From assembly GCF_002934265.1 (NCBI RefSeq), contig NZ_PTIX01000014.1:1-64000 (forward strand): a stretch of DNA of 64,000 nucleotides, read 5' to 3'. The notes beneath the pieces were generated by a model that made no database searches, was not told the origin of the DNA, and was given only the letters and a program-made list of their open reading frames with translations. Shown piece by piece: positions 17,170 through 26,376 of the stretch (positions within the stretch are counted from its first letter, which is position 1; each line of letters begins with the position of its first letter). This stretch comes from Actinokineospora auranticolor. Its GTDB lineage: Bacteria > Actinomycetota > Actinomycetes > Mycobacteriales > Pseudonocardiaceae. Made by a program: the position numbers and the translations under genes.

Positions 17170-20100
17170 ATGCGCAGACTCCTTGGGGTGGTTGCCGGGT
17201 TGTCCGTTGCCGTGTTCGGGTTGGGGGTGCCTGCGGCGGCTGAGGTGGGTGGCCAAGGGGATGTGGGGGGCTCCGGCGGGCGGTATCTGGGTGCCGTCAC
17301 GTTGGTGACCGGGGATCGGGTCTCGGTTCGGGAGTTCGGGGATCGGCTCGTTCCGGCCGTTGATCCCGGGCCTGGGCGGGAGCACGTGCAGTTCGCTACG
17401 GCCGGGGTGGGGGATCGGCTGGATGTGGTGCCTTCGGATGCCTGGGGTGGGTTGCGGGAGGGGGTGCTTGATCCGCGGTTGTTCGATGTGGCCGCGCTGT
17501 TGCGGGGTGGGTATGGGGATGGGGATCGGGACGATGTGCCGCTGATCCTGCCTGCGGGGGCGCCCGGGGTTGGGGTGGCGTTGGGGGCTGTGGGTGGGAA
17601 GGCCGTTGCCGTTCCCAAGGGGGATGTGGCGGGGTTTTGGGAAGAGCTGGCCAGGAACCGGGGTGGGGGGCGGGTTTGGCTCGATGGGATGCGTCGGCCC
17701 AGCCTTGATGTGAGTGTGCCGCAGATCGGGGCGCCTGCCGCCTGGAAGTCGGGGTGGACGGGGAAGGGGGTGCAGGTCGCGGTGCTCGATACCGGGATCG
17801 ATGCGACTCACCCGGACTTGCGTCGGCGGATCGCGGCGTCGAAGGACTTTACGGGGGAGGGGGGTGAGGATGCCGACAAGGACGGGCATGGGACGCATGT
17901 CGCGTCGACGATCGCGGGGACCGGGGCGGCGTCCAGTGGGAAATACGTGGGGGTGGCGCCGGATGCTCGGTTGCTGGTGGGGAAGGTTTGCGGGAGCTGG
18001 GGGTGTCCTGAGTCGGCGATCTTGGCGGGGATCCAGTGGGCGGTGGACTCCGGTGTCAAGATCATCAATCTGAGCTTGGGTGGGACCGATTCCGAGGCTG
18101 TGGATCCGTTGGAGGAGGCGGTGAATCGGTTGAGTGATCGTGCCTTGTTCGTTGTGGCGGCGGGGAACGATGGTGGGTATGGGGCTGAGACGGTGTCGTC
18201 GCCTGCCAGTGCGGACGCGGCGTTGGCGGTGGGGGCGGTGGACAAGTCCGATCGGATGGCGAGTTTTTCCGGGCGGGGGCCTCGGGTGGGGGATGCCGGG
18301 GTCAAGCCGGAGATCGTGGCGCCGGGGGTGAACATCACGGCTGCTCGGTCGAAGTACTCGGCGTTGGGGAAGAAGCGGGATCGGTATGTCTCGCTTGGGG
18401 GGACGTCCATGGCTACGCCGCATGTGGCTGGGTCGGCTGCCTTGTTGTTGCAGCGGCATCCGGAGTGGACTGGGCAGCGGTTGAAGGCGGCGTTGGTGGC
18501 GTCGGCCAAGCGGTTGGATGGGGTGGGGGCGTTTGAGCAAGGGGCGGGGCGGGTTGATGTCTCGCGTGCGGTGAACCAGGTTGGGTATGCCGAGCCCAGT
18601 GTGGTGTCGGTGGGGCGGCAGAGTTGGCCGCATGAGGATGATCCGGTTGTGGTGAAGGAGGTTTCGTACGTCAATACGGCGGATGTGCCGTTGGTGTTGA
18701 GGTTGTCGGTGGAGGGGGGAACGGCGGGATGGGGAGCGGCGGGAAGAGGAGTGCCGGAGAGGGGCGCGGCTGAAGGATGGGCTGCGGATGGGGGAGCGCC
18801 GAAGGGGGGAACGCCGGAGAAGAAGGCGGGGAGGGGAGTGTTGGAAGGGGGAGTGCCGGAGGGGATGTTTGTGCTTTCCGGGCGGGAGATCACCGTGCCG
18901 CCGCGGGGGAAGGCGGGGGTCAAGGTCGCGGTGGATACGAGGTTGGGGGACGTGGAGGGGGTGCATAGTGCGTGGATCGTGGCCGAGGGGGGTACGGAGA
19001 GGATCACTACGCCGGTCGCGGTTGATCGGGAGGCGGAGAGTTATGACTTGGCGGTGAAGGCGTTGGATGACAAGGGGGTGGTGACGGATAGCAATTACAC
19101 TTTGCTGTGGGGGGTGGACGCGTATCGGTTCCGTCCTATTTGGACTATGGGTGGGGCTGGGAAGGTTCGGGTTCGGCGGGGGACTTATCATGTGGATACC
19201 GTGGTTTCCACGTATTTGCCGGATGGGTTGATCGCGTCGCGCAAGGTTGTGCGGCCTTCGGTGTCGGTTACCGGGGATACTGCTGTGGTGTTGGATTCTG
19301 GGGCGGCGCGGCAGATTCGGGTGGAATTTGCGCGGGCGGGGGTGCGGTCGCGGGCTGTGGGGGCCGGTTATGCGCGGCGGATGCCTTGGGGGAATTTGTA
19401 TGCCGGGATTATCGGGGACAGTTTGGATCGGATCTACACGGCGCAGGTTGGGGGGCCTGTGTCCACTGTGGTGGCCGATATCGGAGGCGGGTTCTATGTT
19501 CCCGATGCTGCGGGTGGGGTCGAGGGGTCTACGGTGACGTACAACCTCGCCTGGTTCCAGGCCGGGGAGTTGCCTACGGGGTTCAGTCGGCGGGTTGAGG
19601 ACGAGCCGTTGGCTCGAGTTGAGTCGACCTATCGGCAGGTGCAGAACAAGCGGTCTGGGACGAAGTTGTGGTTGGTGTCGGATCCGGTGTTCCGCAGTGG
19701 GTCGGGATATGGGTTGCCGGTGGCGCTTCCGTTGACGCGTACGGAGTTCTATGACCCGAGGGCGGGTGATTGGGCGGTGGAGTTCCAGCAGTGGCGGGTG
19801 GTGCGCAAGCAGATCGTCACCGACTTCGTGTCAGGGGACGAGAAGGTGCGGCATGAGCCTGGGCAGGTCTACCGCGAGGACTGGAACTCGGCGGTGATCG
19901 GGCCCGGGTTGCCGCGCAACGGGCTCGCGGTGCGGATCAACGACACGATCTCGCTGGGGGTGCCGCTGTTCACGGACTCGCCGCGGCGGGTGGGTAGTTC
20001 GACGATCGAGTCGGCGGCCACCGCGCTCTACCGGGACGGGCAGTTGGTCGGGCAGACGAACCAGCCGGGGCAGGGGGTGTTCGAGGTGCCGGAGCAGTCG

Positions 20101-20520
20101 GCGTCCTACCGGTTGGAGACGACGGCTTCGCGGGCGGCGCCCTTGAGTCCTCGGGTGTCGGCGGTGTGGAGCTTCACGTCGGCTCGGCCTCAGGCGCGCA
20201 AGGGTGGGGTGCAGCTGCCGCTGCTGGCGGTTCGGTTCGGGCCGGAGGGCTTGGACTCGCGCAACCATGCGACGGGGCGGTCCGTACGGACTACGGTTCA
20301 GGTGGGGCGTCAGCCGGACCTGCCTGCCGTGCCGATCGTGCAAACGACCGTGTCCGCGTCCTTCGATGATGGAACGACCTGGGTGGACGTGCCGGTGGTT
20401 GACGGCGTGGTGACCGTGACCCACCCGCGCGGCACCAGGTTCGTGTCCCTGCGGGCGAAGGCGGTCGACGCGCAGGGGAGCGCGGTGGAGCAGACGGTGG
20501 TCCGCGCCTACGGGACCTGA
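17170..20520 (+). CDS. Large secreted subtilase (S8 peptidase)
   Basis: This ~1116-aa protein is an extracellular serine protease. Counting from ATG 17170, a signal peptide covers 1-~24, followed by a propeptide-like start (GAVTLVTGDRVSV) typical of large actinomycete S8 enzymes. The catalytic triad is Asp207 (VAVLDTGID), His240 (DGHGTHVAS) and Ser413 (GGTSMATPHVAG), with oxyanion Asn333 (VAAGNDGG). The long C-terminal region (~480-1116) is beta-rich and without a named domain. About 50 residues near 515-565, just before GMFVLSGREITVP, are a Gly/Ala/Glu low-complexity insert encoded by purine-rich repeats. Codon use before ~19800 is richer in T- and G-ending codons than after it. A TTG at 17158 is also open, but ATG 17170 fits the signal peptide. 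Confidence 0.88.
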   Translation: MRRLLGVVAGLSVAVFGLGVPAAAEVGGQGDVGGSGGRYLGAVTLVTGDRVSVREFGDRLVPAVDPGPGREHVQFATAGVGDRLDVVPSDAWGGLREGVLDPRLFDVAALLRGGYGDGDRDDVPLILPAGAPGVGVALGAVGGKAVAVPKGDVAGFWEELARNRGGGRVWLDGMRRPSLDVSVPQIGAPAAWKSGWTGKGVQVAVLDTGIDATHPDLRRRIAASKDFTGEGGEDADKDGHGTHVASTIAGTGAASSGKYVGVAPDARLLVGKVCGSWGCPESAILAGIQWAVDSGVKIINLSLGGTDSEAVDPLEEAVNRLSDRALFVVAAGNDGGYGAETVSSPASADAALAVGAVDKSDRMASFSGRGPRVGDAGVKPEIVAPGVNITAARSKYSALGKKRDRYVSLGGTSMATPHVAGSAALLLQRHPEWTGQRLKAALVASAKRLDGVGAFEQGAGRVDVSRAVNQVGYAEPSVVSVGRQSWPHEDDPVVVKEVSYVNTADVPLVLRLSVEGGTAGWGAAGRGVPERGAAEGWAADGGAPKGGTPEKKAGRGVLEGGVPEGMFVLSGREITVPPRGKAGVKVAVDTRLGDVEGVHSAWIVAEGGTERITTPVAVDREAESYDLAVKALDDKGVVTDSNYTLLWGVDAYRFRPIWTMGGAGKVRVRRGTYHVDTVVSTYLPDGLIASRKVVRPSVSVTGDTAVVLDSGAARQIRVEFARAGVRSRAVGAGYARRMPWGNLYAGIIGDSLDRIYTAQVGGPVSTVVADIGGGFYVPDAAGGVEGSTVTYNLAWFQAGELPTGFSRRVEDEPLARVESTYRQVQNKRSGTKLWLVSDPVFRSGSGYGLPVALPLTRTEFYDPRAGDWAVEFQQWRVVRKQIVTDFVSGDEKVRHEPGQVYREDWNSAVIGPGLPRNGLAVRINDTISLGVPLFTDSPRRVGSSTIESAATALYRDGQLVGQTNQPGQGVFEVPEQSASYRLETTASRAAPLSPRVSAVWSFTSARPQARKGGVQLPLLAVRFGPEGLDSRNHATGRSVRTTVQVGRQPDLPAVPIVQTTVSASFDDGTTWVDVPVVDGVVTVTHPRGTRFVSLRAKAVDAQGSAVEQTVVRAYGT

Positions 20521-20703
20521 GGTCCGGTCGTCCGATGAGTCTACTGTGGACCAGTGGACTTCTCGGACCACCAAGGCTTCCACCATCCGGTCGGTGGCGG
20601 TGCGCCGGTGGGCGGCTACGCGCCGGTCGCAACCGAGCCACAACCCCCGTGCGCTGTGCTCGAGCCTCGCTGTGGTTTCCCTGATCCCAGGAGGCTTTTC
20701 GAG

Positions 20704-21954
20704 ATGAGCTCGCGAACGCGGAGGTTGGGCAAGAGAGTGGCGGTGGCCGCCGCGGCGGTCGCCGTGGTGTCCTCCGGCATCGGTGGGGCGGGCCCGGTGT
20801 CGGCGGCGCCGCCCGCGCCGACCAAGATCGGCGTGGTGCAGTACGCGGGCACCGCCGCCGCCGTGCCCGACAGCTACATCGTCGTCCTGGCCGACGACAA
20901 CGCCTCGGCCGACGTGGTGAAGCGCCGGGCCACCGAGATCACCCAGAAGTACGGGGTGACGGTGACGGCTTCCTACTACACCGCCCTGCGCGGGTTCGCG
21001 GTCAAGGGCTCGGAGGACGCCGCGAAGCGGATCGCCACCGACACCGCGTACAAGCTCATCGCCCAGGACCAGGAGGTGACCACGCAGGCGCTGGCCGTGC
21101 AGGTGGGGCCGCCGTCGTGGGGCCTGAACCGGATCGACCAGCGGTCGCTGCCGCTGGACACCAAGTACCACTACCCGAACACCGCGCCGTCGATCTACGC
21201 CTACATCATCGACACCGGCATCCGGTACACGCACCAGGAGTTCGGCGGCCGGGCCATCTACGGCATCGACACCATCGGCGGGACCTTCCCGCCCGGCAAC
21301 GACTGCAACGGCCACGGCACGCACGTCGCCGGGACCGTCGGCGGCACCACGACCGGTGTGGCCAAGCAGGTGCAGCTGGTGTCGGTGCGGGTGCTCGACT
21401 GCGCGGGCGCGGGCACGTACGCCGGTGTCATCGCGGGCGTCGACTGGGTCACCAACGACACGATCCTCAACGGGCGCAAGGCCGTGGCGAACATGAGCCT
21501 CGGCGGCGGCACCTTCGCGCCGCTGAACATGGCGGTGACCAACTCGGTCGCGGCCAACGTGCACTACTCGGTGGCGGCGGGCAACTCCAACGCCAACGCC
21601 TGCTCGTTCTCGCCCGCGAGCACGCCCGCGGCGACGACGGTCGGTTCCACGGACCCCAACGACGCGCGGTCGTCGTTCTCGAACTGGGGACCGTGCGTGG
21701 ACCTGTTCGCGCCGGGCCGCAACATCGTGTCGGCGTGGGCGACCGCGGACAACGCCTACCAGACGTTGAGCGGGACGTCGATGGCCTCGCCGCACGTGGC
21801 GGGCACGGCAGCCCTGTGGCGGCAGCGGTTCCCCGGTGACACCGCCTGGCAGACGGCCACCGCGCTGGCGGGCAACGCGACGCCCGGTGTCGTGGTCGGC
21901 CCGGGTGCCGGGTCGCCGAACCTGTTGCTGTTCATGGGGATGGTCCCGGCCTGA
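20704..21954 (+). CDS. Secreted proteinase-K-like subtilase (S8) with I9 propeptide
   Basis: This 416-aa extracellular serine protease has a signal peptide (1-~35, ending VSAA) and an inhibitor-I9 propeptide (~54-127, VPDSYIVVLADDN...). The peptidase S8 domain has Asp170 (AYIIDTGIRYTH), His204 (NGHGTHVAG) and Ser359 (SGTSMASPHVAG); the oxyanion Asn is Asn294 (VAAGNSNAN). Cys pairs (DCNGHG, LDCAGAG, NACSFS, GPCVDL) suit disulfides in a secreted enzyme. Length is usual for this family. The start is ATG 20704 with AGGAGG 9 nt upstream; the frame is open 50 codons further up but without a better start. It lies 183 bp after the larger subtilase, in the same direction, with its own likely promoter. 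Confidence 0.93.
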   Translation: MSSRTRRLGKRVAVAAAAVAVVSSGIGGAGPVSAAPPAPTKIGVVQYAGTAAAVPDSYIVVLADDNASADVVKRRATEITQKYGVTVTASYYTALRGFAVKGSEDAAKRIATDTAYKLIAQDQEVTTQALAVQVGPPSWGLNRIDQRSLPLDTKYHYPNTAPSIYAYIIDTGIRYTHQEFGGRAIYGIDTIGGTFPPGNDCNGHGTHVAGTVGGTTTGVAKQVQLVSVRVLDCAGAGTYAGVIAGVDWVTNDTILNGRKAVANMSLGGGTFAPLNMAVTNSVAANVHYSVAAGNSNANACSFSPASTPAATTVGSTDPNDARSSFSNWGPCVDLFAPGRNIVSAWATADNAYQTLSGTSMASPHVAGTAALWRQRFPGDTAWQTATALAGNATPGVVVGPGAGSPNLLLFMGMVPA

Positions 21955-21972
21955 GGCTGAGGGGTGAGGTGA

Positions 21973-22004
21973 CCGTGCCCGGCGGGGGCATCCGCCGGGC
22001 ACGG
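21973..22004. terminator. Strong bidirectional hairpin terminator
   Basis: CCGTGCCCGGCGG (21973-21985) pairs perfectly with CCGCCGGGCACGG (21992-22004), followed by TTTT. It lies between the protease gene and the convergent MFS gene. Confidence 0.9.
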
Positions 22005-22011
22005 TTTTCCC

Positions 22012-23574
22012 CTACGCGGTGGCCTCTTCGCGTTGGCGTTCGAGGCCGGACTGGGTGCGCAACGGGGTCTCCTTGATGGCGGCGATGGCCACGACCGTGA
22101 TGATCGACAGGGCGGCGGCGATCAGGAGGATGGTGGCGGTGCCGTCCCCGTAGGCCGCGCGGACGATGTCGGCGACGAACGGCGGGAGTTCGTTCAGGGA
22201 ACCGATTCCCGCGCTGCCCGTGCCCGCCGGGACGGTGACGCCCGCCTCGGTGAGCCCCTGCGCGGTGAGGTCGCCGACGCGGGAGGCGAGGATCGCGCCG
22301 AGCACCGACACGCCGACGGTTCCGCCCAGCGAACGGAAGAACGCGACCGTGGAGCTGGCGGCGCCGAGGTCGCTCGGCGCGACGGCGTTCTGCACGACCA
22401 GCACCAGGTTCTGCATCGTCATGCCCATGCCGACCCCGAGGACGAACAGGAACACGCCCATGACGGCCATGTCGGTGGTGTGGTCGATCGTGCCCAGCAG
22501 GCCGAAGCCCGCCACCATCAGCACCGCGCCCGCGACCAGGAACGCCTTCCAGCGGCCGAGTCTGGTGATCAGGATGCCGGACAGCGTCGACGACAGCATC
22601 GAGCCGACGATCATCGGCAGGGTCAACAGGCCCGCTGCGGTCGGGGAGTACCCGCGCGCGATCTGGAAGTACTGACCGAGGAAGACCGCGCCGCCGAAGA
22701 GCGCGGTGCCGACGGCGATGCTGGCGACGGTGGCCAGCGCGGTGGTGCGGTCGCGGAACAGGCGCAACGGGATGATCGGCTCGACCGCGCGCGACTCCAC
22801 CCAGATCGCGAGGGCGAGCAGCGCGACCCCGGTGCCCGCGAGGAGCAGTGACGTGCCGGAGCCCCAGGCGAACTCGCCGCCCGCCAGCGTGATCCAGATC
22901 AGCAGGTCGCTCACGCCCGCGGCGATCAGCGCGGCGCCCAGGTAGTCGACCTGCACCGCGCGCTTGGCGACCGGCAGGTTCAAGGTCCGCTGCACGACGA
23001 GCAGCGAGACGACCGCCAGCGGTACGCAGACGAAGAAGCACCAGCGCCAGCCCAGCCAGCTCGTGTCCACGATGACGCCGCCGAGCAGCGGGCCCGCGAC
23101 GGTCGCCACGGACATGACGGCGGCGATCGGGCCGCTGTACTTGCCGCGCTCGCGGGGGCTGATCATCGCCGCGATCACGATGACCACCAGGGACTGCAGC
23201 CCGCCGAGGCCGAGGCCCTGCAGCGCGCGCCAGACGATGAGCGTGTCGACCGACTGGGCGAAGCCCGCGAGGACCGAGCCCGCGGTGAAGACGCCGATGG
23301 CGAGCTGGACCAGGAGCTTCTTGCTGACGAGGTCGGAGAGCTTGCCCCAGATCGGGGTGCTGGCGGTGGAGGCGAGCAGGGCGGCGGTGATGACCCAGGT
23401 GTACTGGCGCTGGGAGCCGTGCAGGTCGCGGATGATCGTGGGCAGGGCGTTGGACACGATGGTGGACGACAGGAACGCGGTGAGCATCGCCAGCAGCAGG
23501 CCGGTGAGCGCCTCGATGACCCTGCGGTGGTCCATCCGTCCGGTCTCCTCGGCGGACATCGGTTCAGGGGGCAC
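22012..23574 (-). CDS. DHA2-family (EmrB/QacA-type) drug-efflux MFS transporter
   Basis: This 520-aa inner-membrane proton antiporter has about 14 transmembrane helices, as expected for the DHA2 family. The second helix region (STIVSNALPTI) and the RALQGLGLGG loop/helix correspond to conserved motifs, and motif C-like glycine runs are seen in VATVAGPLLGGVIVD. The GTG at 23574 has AAGGAG 8 nt upstream; an ATG five codons in is an alternative. It lies 18 bp downstream of the MarR gene on the same strand, so the two form an operon in which MarR most likely controls the exporter. The substrate is unknown. Confidence 0.92.
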   Translation of the reverse strand: MPPEPMSAEETGRMDHRRVIEALTGLLLAMLTAFLSSTIVSNALPTIIRDLHGSQRQYTWVITAALLASTASTPIWGKLSDLVSKKLLVQLAIGVFTAGSVLAGFAQSVDTLIVWRALQGLGLGGLQSLVVIVIAAMISPRERGKYSGPIAAVMSVATVAGPLLGGVIVDTSWLGWRWCFFVCVPLAVVSLLVVQRTLNLPVAKRAVQVDYLGAALIAAGVSDLLIWITLAGGEFAWGSGTSLLLAGTGVALLALAIWVESRAVEPIIPLRLFRDRTTALATVASIAVGTALFGGAVFLGQYFQIARGYSPTAAGLLTLPMIVGSMLSSTLSGILITRLGRWKAFLVAGAVLMVAGFGLLGTIDHTTDMAVMGVFLFVLGVGMGMTMQNLVLVVQNAVAPSDLGAASSTVAFFRSLGGTVGVSVLGAILASRVGDLTAQGLTEAGVTVPAGTGSAGIGSLNELPPFVADIVRAAYGDGTATILLIAAALSIITVVAIAAIKETPLRTQSGLERQREEATA

Positions 23575-23592
23575 GGCTGGACTCCTTGGTGG

Positions 23593-24027
23593 TTACGGGG
23601 TGTGGGCGCGGTGGACGTCGTCGGTGAGCCTGCGCAGGGCGGTGAGGAGCGCGGTCGCGTCGTCCTCGGACCAGGTGCGGAGGGCGGTGACGAGTAGCTC
23701 GGCGTGGCGTCTTTGGAGCTCGGCGAGGCGGGCCTGACCGGCGTCGGTGAGGCTGAGGAGCCAGGCGCGGCCGTCATGCGGGTCGGGGCGTCTCGCGACG
23801 AGGCCGTCCCTGGTCAGGAGGGTGACCTGGCGGCTGATGACGGAGGGGTCGACGGCCAGGAGGCAAGCGACTCGGCCCAGGCGTTGCTCGCCCGCGCGGT
23901 CGAGGAGGGTCAGGACGGCCACGGCGGACTGGGACTCGTCCGGGTGGTTGTGGTGGATGGTGCGGCCGAGTCGGAGGATCGCTCGGAGCGCGTCGATGAG
24001 GCCGGTGGCGGTCTCGGTGGCGATCAT
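23593..24027 (-). CDS. MarR-family regulator of the adjacent efflux pump
   Basis: This 144-aa protein has the winged-helix MarR fold: the recognition region LAVDPSVISRQVTLLTRDGLV and the wing RRPDPHDGRAWLLSLTDAG. Long dimerisation helices lie at both ends. The start ATG 24027 has GGGGAGG upstream. It is the first gene of the marR-emrB pair, and the palindromic sequence around its own promoter (TAGTTGCA/TGCAACTA) suggests autorepression relieved by a drug-like ligand. Confidence 0.9.
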   Translation of the reverse strand: MIATETATGLIDALRAILRLGRTIHHNHPDESQSAVAVLTLLDRAGEQRLGRVACLLAVDPSVISRQVTLLTRDGLVARRPDPHDGRAWLLSLTDAGQARLAELQRRHAELLVTALRTWSEDDATALLTALRRLTDDVHRAHTP

Positions 24028-24044
24028 GCCGCCTCCCCGGGGAA

Positions 24045-24090
24045 GTTGATAGTTGCAACCATAAGGCGGTTGGTTGGTGTATGCAACTAC
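24045..24090. promoter_or_regulatory. Probable MarR operator/promoter
   Basis: GTTGCAAC (24052-24059) is a perfect palindrome. TAGTTGCA (24050-24057) and TGCAACTA (24082-24089) form a wider inverted pair. The A+T-rich spacer is unusual for this genome and sits 20-60 bp upstream of the marR start. Confidence 0.6.
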
Positions 24091-24994
24091 TTCGTGGGGT
24101 GGTGGCGGTCACGGAGGGGGCGGGGGTGGTGGTGTTGGGCTGGTGGGAGGGCGATGAGGCGGCTGGGGTGAGGGCGGGAAGGAGGGCGCTGAGGCAGGGG
24201 GCGCGCGGTCACGTTGGGTGCGGAGAGGGAATCGGTGAACCGGAGGGCTGGGTGGGGAAAGAGGAGAGGTGGGGGCGCGGTGCGCGGAGGTGAGGACCCG
24301 GCGGGGAGCGCGGAGCGGCAGGCGGCTGGGGGTGAGGAGGTGGGCGGGGGAATCGGTTGGGGAGGAGGGCTGGCGGTGCGCCGGGGGGTGGGGAGGGGAG
24401 CTATGGGATTGGGGTCGGGGACAAGGGGCGAGGGGGAACTCGGTGCGGGGAGGGGAAGGCGAAGAAGGTGTGGGAGGTGCGTTGTGGAGAGGCCGGAGGG
24501 CAGGCGTGGAAGAGGGAAGCCATCGGTGGGTCAGCGGCGGGTGCTGAGCGGGATGGAAGGAGGGATGGCGGCCTAGTGGAGCGGCAGATGGGGAGTTTGG
24601 CGGGCCGGCCAGGTGGGAGAAGTGGGCGCGCGGTGCGGGCTGAGAAGGGGGAGCGAGGCGGGGTGGCAGAGAAGGAGTGGGCGATGTGAGGGTGGACCGG
24701 CGGGTGGGGCAGGGCAGTGGCGCGGCGCGGGACGGAAGGCGTGGGTGCGGCGGGATGGCTGAGCAGGAGAGGGGCATGTTGAGGGCGTGGACCGACGGGG
24801 CTGTGCGGAAAGCGAGGCGGGGAGTTCGGCGGGGTGACCGAGCAGGGAAAGGTGAAGGGCGGACCGGCGGGTGAGGCTGGCGGCGGGGAAGCGGGTGCGG
24901 CGGAGAAGGGGGCAGGGAAGGGGGAAGCGGGTGCGGCGGAGTGGCCAAGCAGGACGGGGCGGGGTTGGGGTCGGAGGTGAGAGCGGGGCGCTCG
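24091..24994. other. Gene-free purine-rich region (~0.9 kb)
   Basis: The plus strand is dominated by G and A for the whole stretch. Minus-strand translations are Pro/Ser/Arg low-complexity and plus-strand ones are Gly/Arg/Glu-rich. Loose repeats of GGGGAAGCGGGTGCGGCGGAG-like phrases occur (near 24887 and 24918). No ribosome-binding site, signal or motif supports a gene. Composition resembles the tract at 16542-16995. Confidence 0.5.
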
Positions 24995-25471
24995 TCAGGT
25001 GATGTCGGAGTCGCCGAGGTTGTGGAGGAGGGTGGTGAGGGATTCGATGTCTTCCACGGGCCAGGTGGACAGGGCGGTGCGCCAGCGGGTGCGTTGGGCG
25101 GCCAGGACGGCTGTGACGCGGCCCCGGCCGTTCTCGGTGAGGGTGACCAGGCGGGCGCGGGCGTCGGCGGGGTCCGTGGCGCGTTCCAGCAGCCCCAGGC
25201 GGGCCGCTGCGTCCACCTGGCGGGTCACCGTGGACTTGTCCAACCCCATGGTCGAGGCCAGTTCGGACATCCGCAGCTCACCGGCGTGGAACAGGAGCAC
25301 CAACAGCGGGTACGCCGTGGGGTCCAGCTTCGGGTGGATGGCCCTGGCCGACGTCCGGGCGACCGTGCGGCCGCGGCGCCAGAGGGCGGCGAGTTCCGCT
25401 TCCAGGGCTGGTAGGGCGTCCTCGGCGCTCAGGGGTCCGCCTGCCTTTCCGGGTGTGTCCTGCAATTGCAC
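24995..25471 (-). CDS. Second MarR-family regulator
   Basis: This protein is ~158 aa counted from GTG 25471. Its MarR winged helix is clear: LASTMGLDKSTVTRQVDAAA as recognition helix and the wing ERATDPADARARLVTLTENG, followed by a C-terminal dimerisation helix (TWPVEDIESLTTLLHNL). The frame is open 63 codons upstream, but that part is compositionally odd and would overlap the divergent Crp-type gene. No strong ribosome-binding site is visible, so the transcript may be leaderless. It is divergent from the Crp-family gene across ~180 bp, so the two may regulate each other. Confidence 0.82.
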   Translation of the reverse strand: MQLQDTPGKAGGPLSAEDALPALEAELAALWRRGRTVARTSARAIHPKLDPTAYPLLVLLFHAGELRMSELASTMGLDKSTVTRQVDAAARLGLLERATDPADARARLVTLTENGRGRVTAVLAAQRTRWRTALSTWPVEDIESLTTLLHNLGDSDIT

Positions 25472-25653
25472 GGCGGGCGACGAAGGATTGCCGTGTTCGC
25501 ATGGGTGGGATGCCAATGGTAGTCCCGGGCCACCCAAGTGGACTGTTTCGCCTGGGCCGTTCAGGGGAGAGTCGCGCCAAGCCGACCACACCGCTCGGAC
25601 AGGTGCGAAAGTGACACCGGCAAAGTCTGTCGACCACGGGGATCGGTGGGCCG

Positions 25654-26376
25654 ATGACACTGGCGAGCCGGTGGCCCCCGGCGAGTCTGCTGGGTGGTCT
25701 GGACGACCGCGTCCGCCGGGACATGCTGTCCCTCGGCCAGTCCGTCCGGGTGCGCGACGGTGACCGCCTCCTCCGCGCGGGGGACCCGGCCACCCACGTC
25801 TACCTGCTGCTGCTCGGCTGGTTCAAGGTGCACGCCAGCCGCGCGACGGGGGACGAGGCGCTGATCGCCGTGCGGTCGGGGGGTGACCTGGTCGGCGAGT
25901 TGGCGGCCTTCGACGCCAAACCCCGGGCCGTGTCGGTGCGGGCGGTCGGGCCGGGCGTGGTGCGGCGCATCGAGCGCGAGGACTTCCTCGCCTTCCTCAC
26001 CGCGCACGGCGGCGCGTTGCGGGCCGTTTTGCGTGCCGTGTCGGCGAAGCAGCGGTGGACCACGCGCAGGCTCTCGGAGCTGACCGGGGCCGCCGTCGAC
26101 CGGCGCGTCGCCTGCGTCCTGGCCGAACTGGTCGAGAAGGACCCGCCGCCGGACAGCGGCGGCACCGTGCCGGTCCGGCTGAGCCAACCCGAACTCGCCG
26201 CGCTGTCGGGGACGTCGGTGCCGTCCGTGCAGCGCGTGCTGCGCCGGTTCCGCAAGGACGGTCTGGTCGAGACCCGCTACCGGCGGGTGGTCGTCACCGA
26301 CGTCCCGGCGCTGGTCAGGTACGCCGGCGTGGAGTCCTTTGTGGACATCTTCACGACGACCGCAGAGCCGCGTTGA
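25654..26376 (+). CDS. Crp/Fnr-family transcriptional regulator
   Basis: This 240-aa protein has an N-terminal cyclic-nucleotide-binding-type beta-roll (residues ~12-130: ATHVYLLLLGWFKVH, GDLVGELAAFDAKPRAVSVRAV). A long dimer helix and a C-terminal winged helix follow (LSQPELAALSGTSVPSVQRV... then VETRYRRVVVTD). The phosphate-binding cassette GELAAFDAKPRAVS departs somewhat from the classical cAMP signature, so the ligand is uncertain. There are no N-terminal cysteines of the FNR type. ATG 25654 is preceded by a G-rich region. The 3' end overlaps the convergent GTPase-like gene by 26 bp. Confidence 0.87.
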   Translation: MTLASRWPPASLLGGLDDRVRRDMLSLGQSVRVRDGDRLLRAGDPATHVYLLLLGWFKVHASRATGDEALIAVRSGGDLVGELAAFDAKPRAVSVRAVGPGVVRRIEREDFLAFLTAHGGALRAVLRAVSAKQRWTTRRLSELTGAAVDRRVACVLAELVEKDPPPDSGGTVPVRLSQPELAALSGTSVPSVQRVLRRFRKDGLVETRYRRVVVTDVPALVRYAGVESFVDIFTTTAEPR

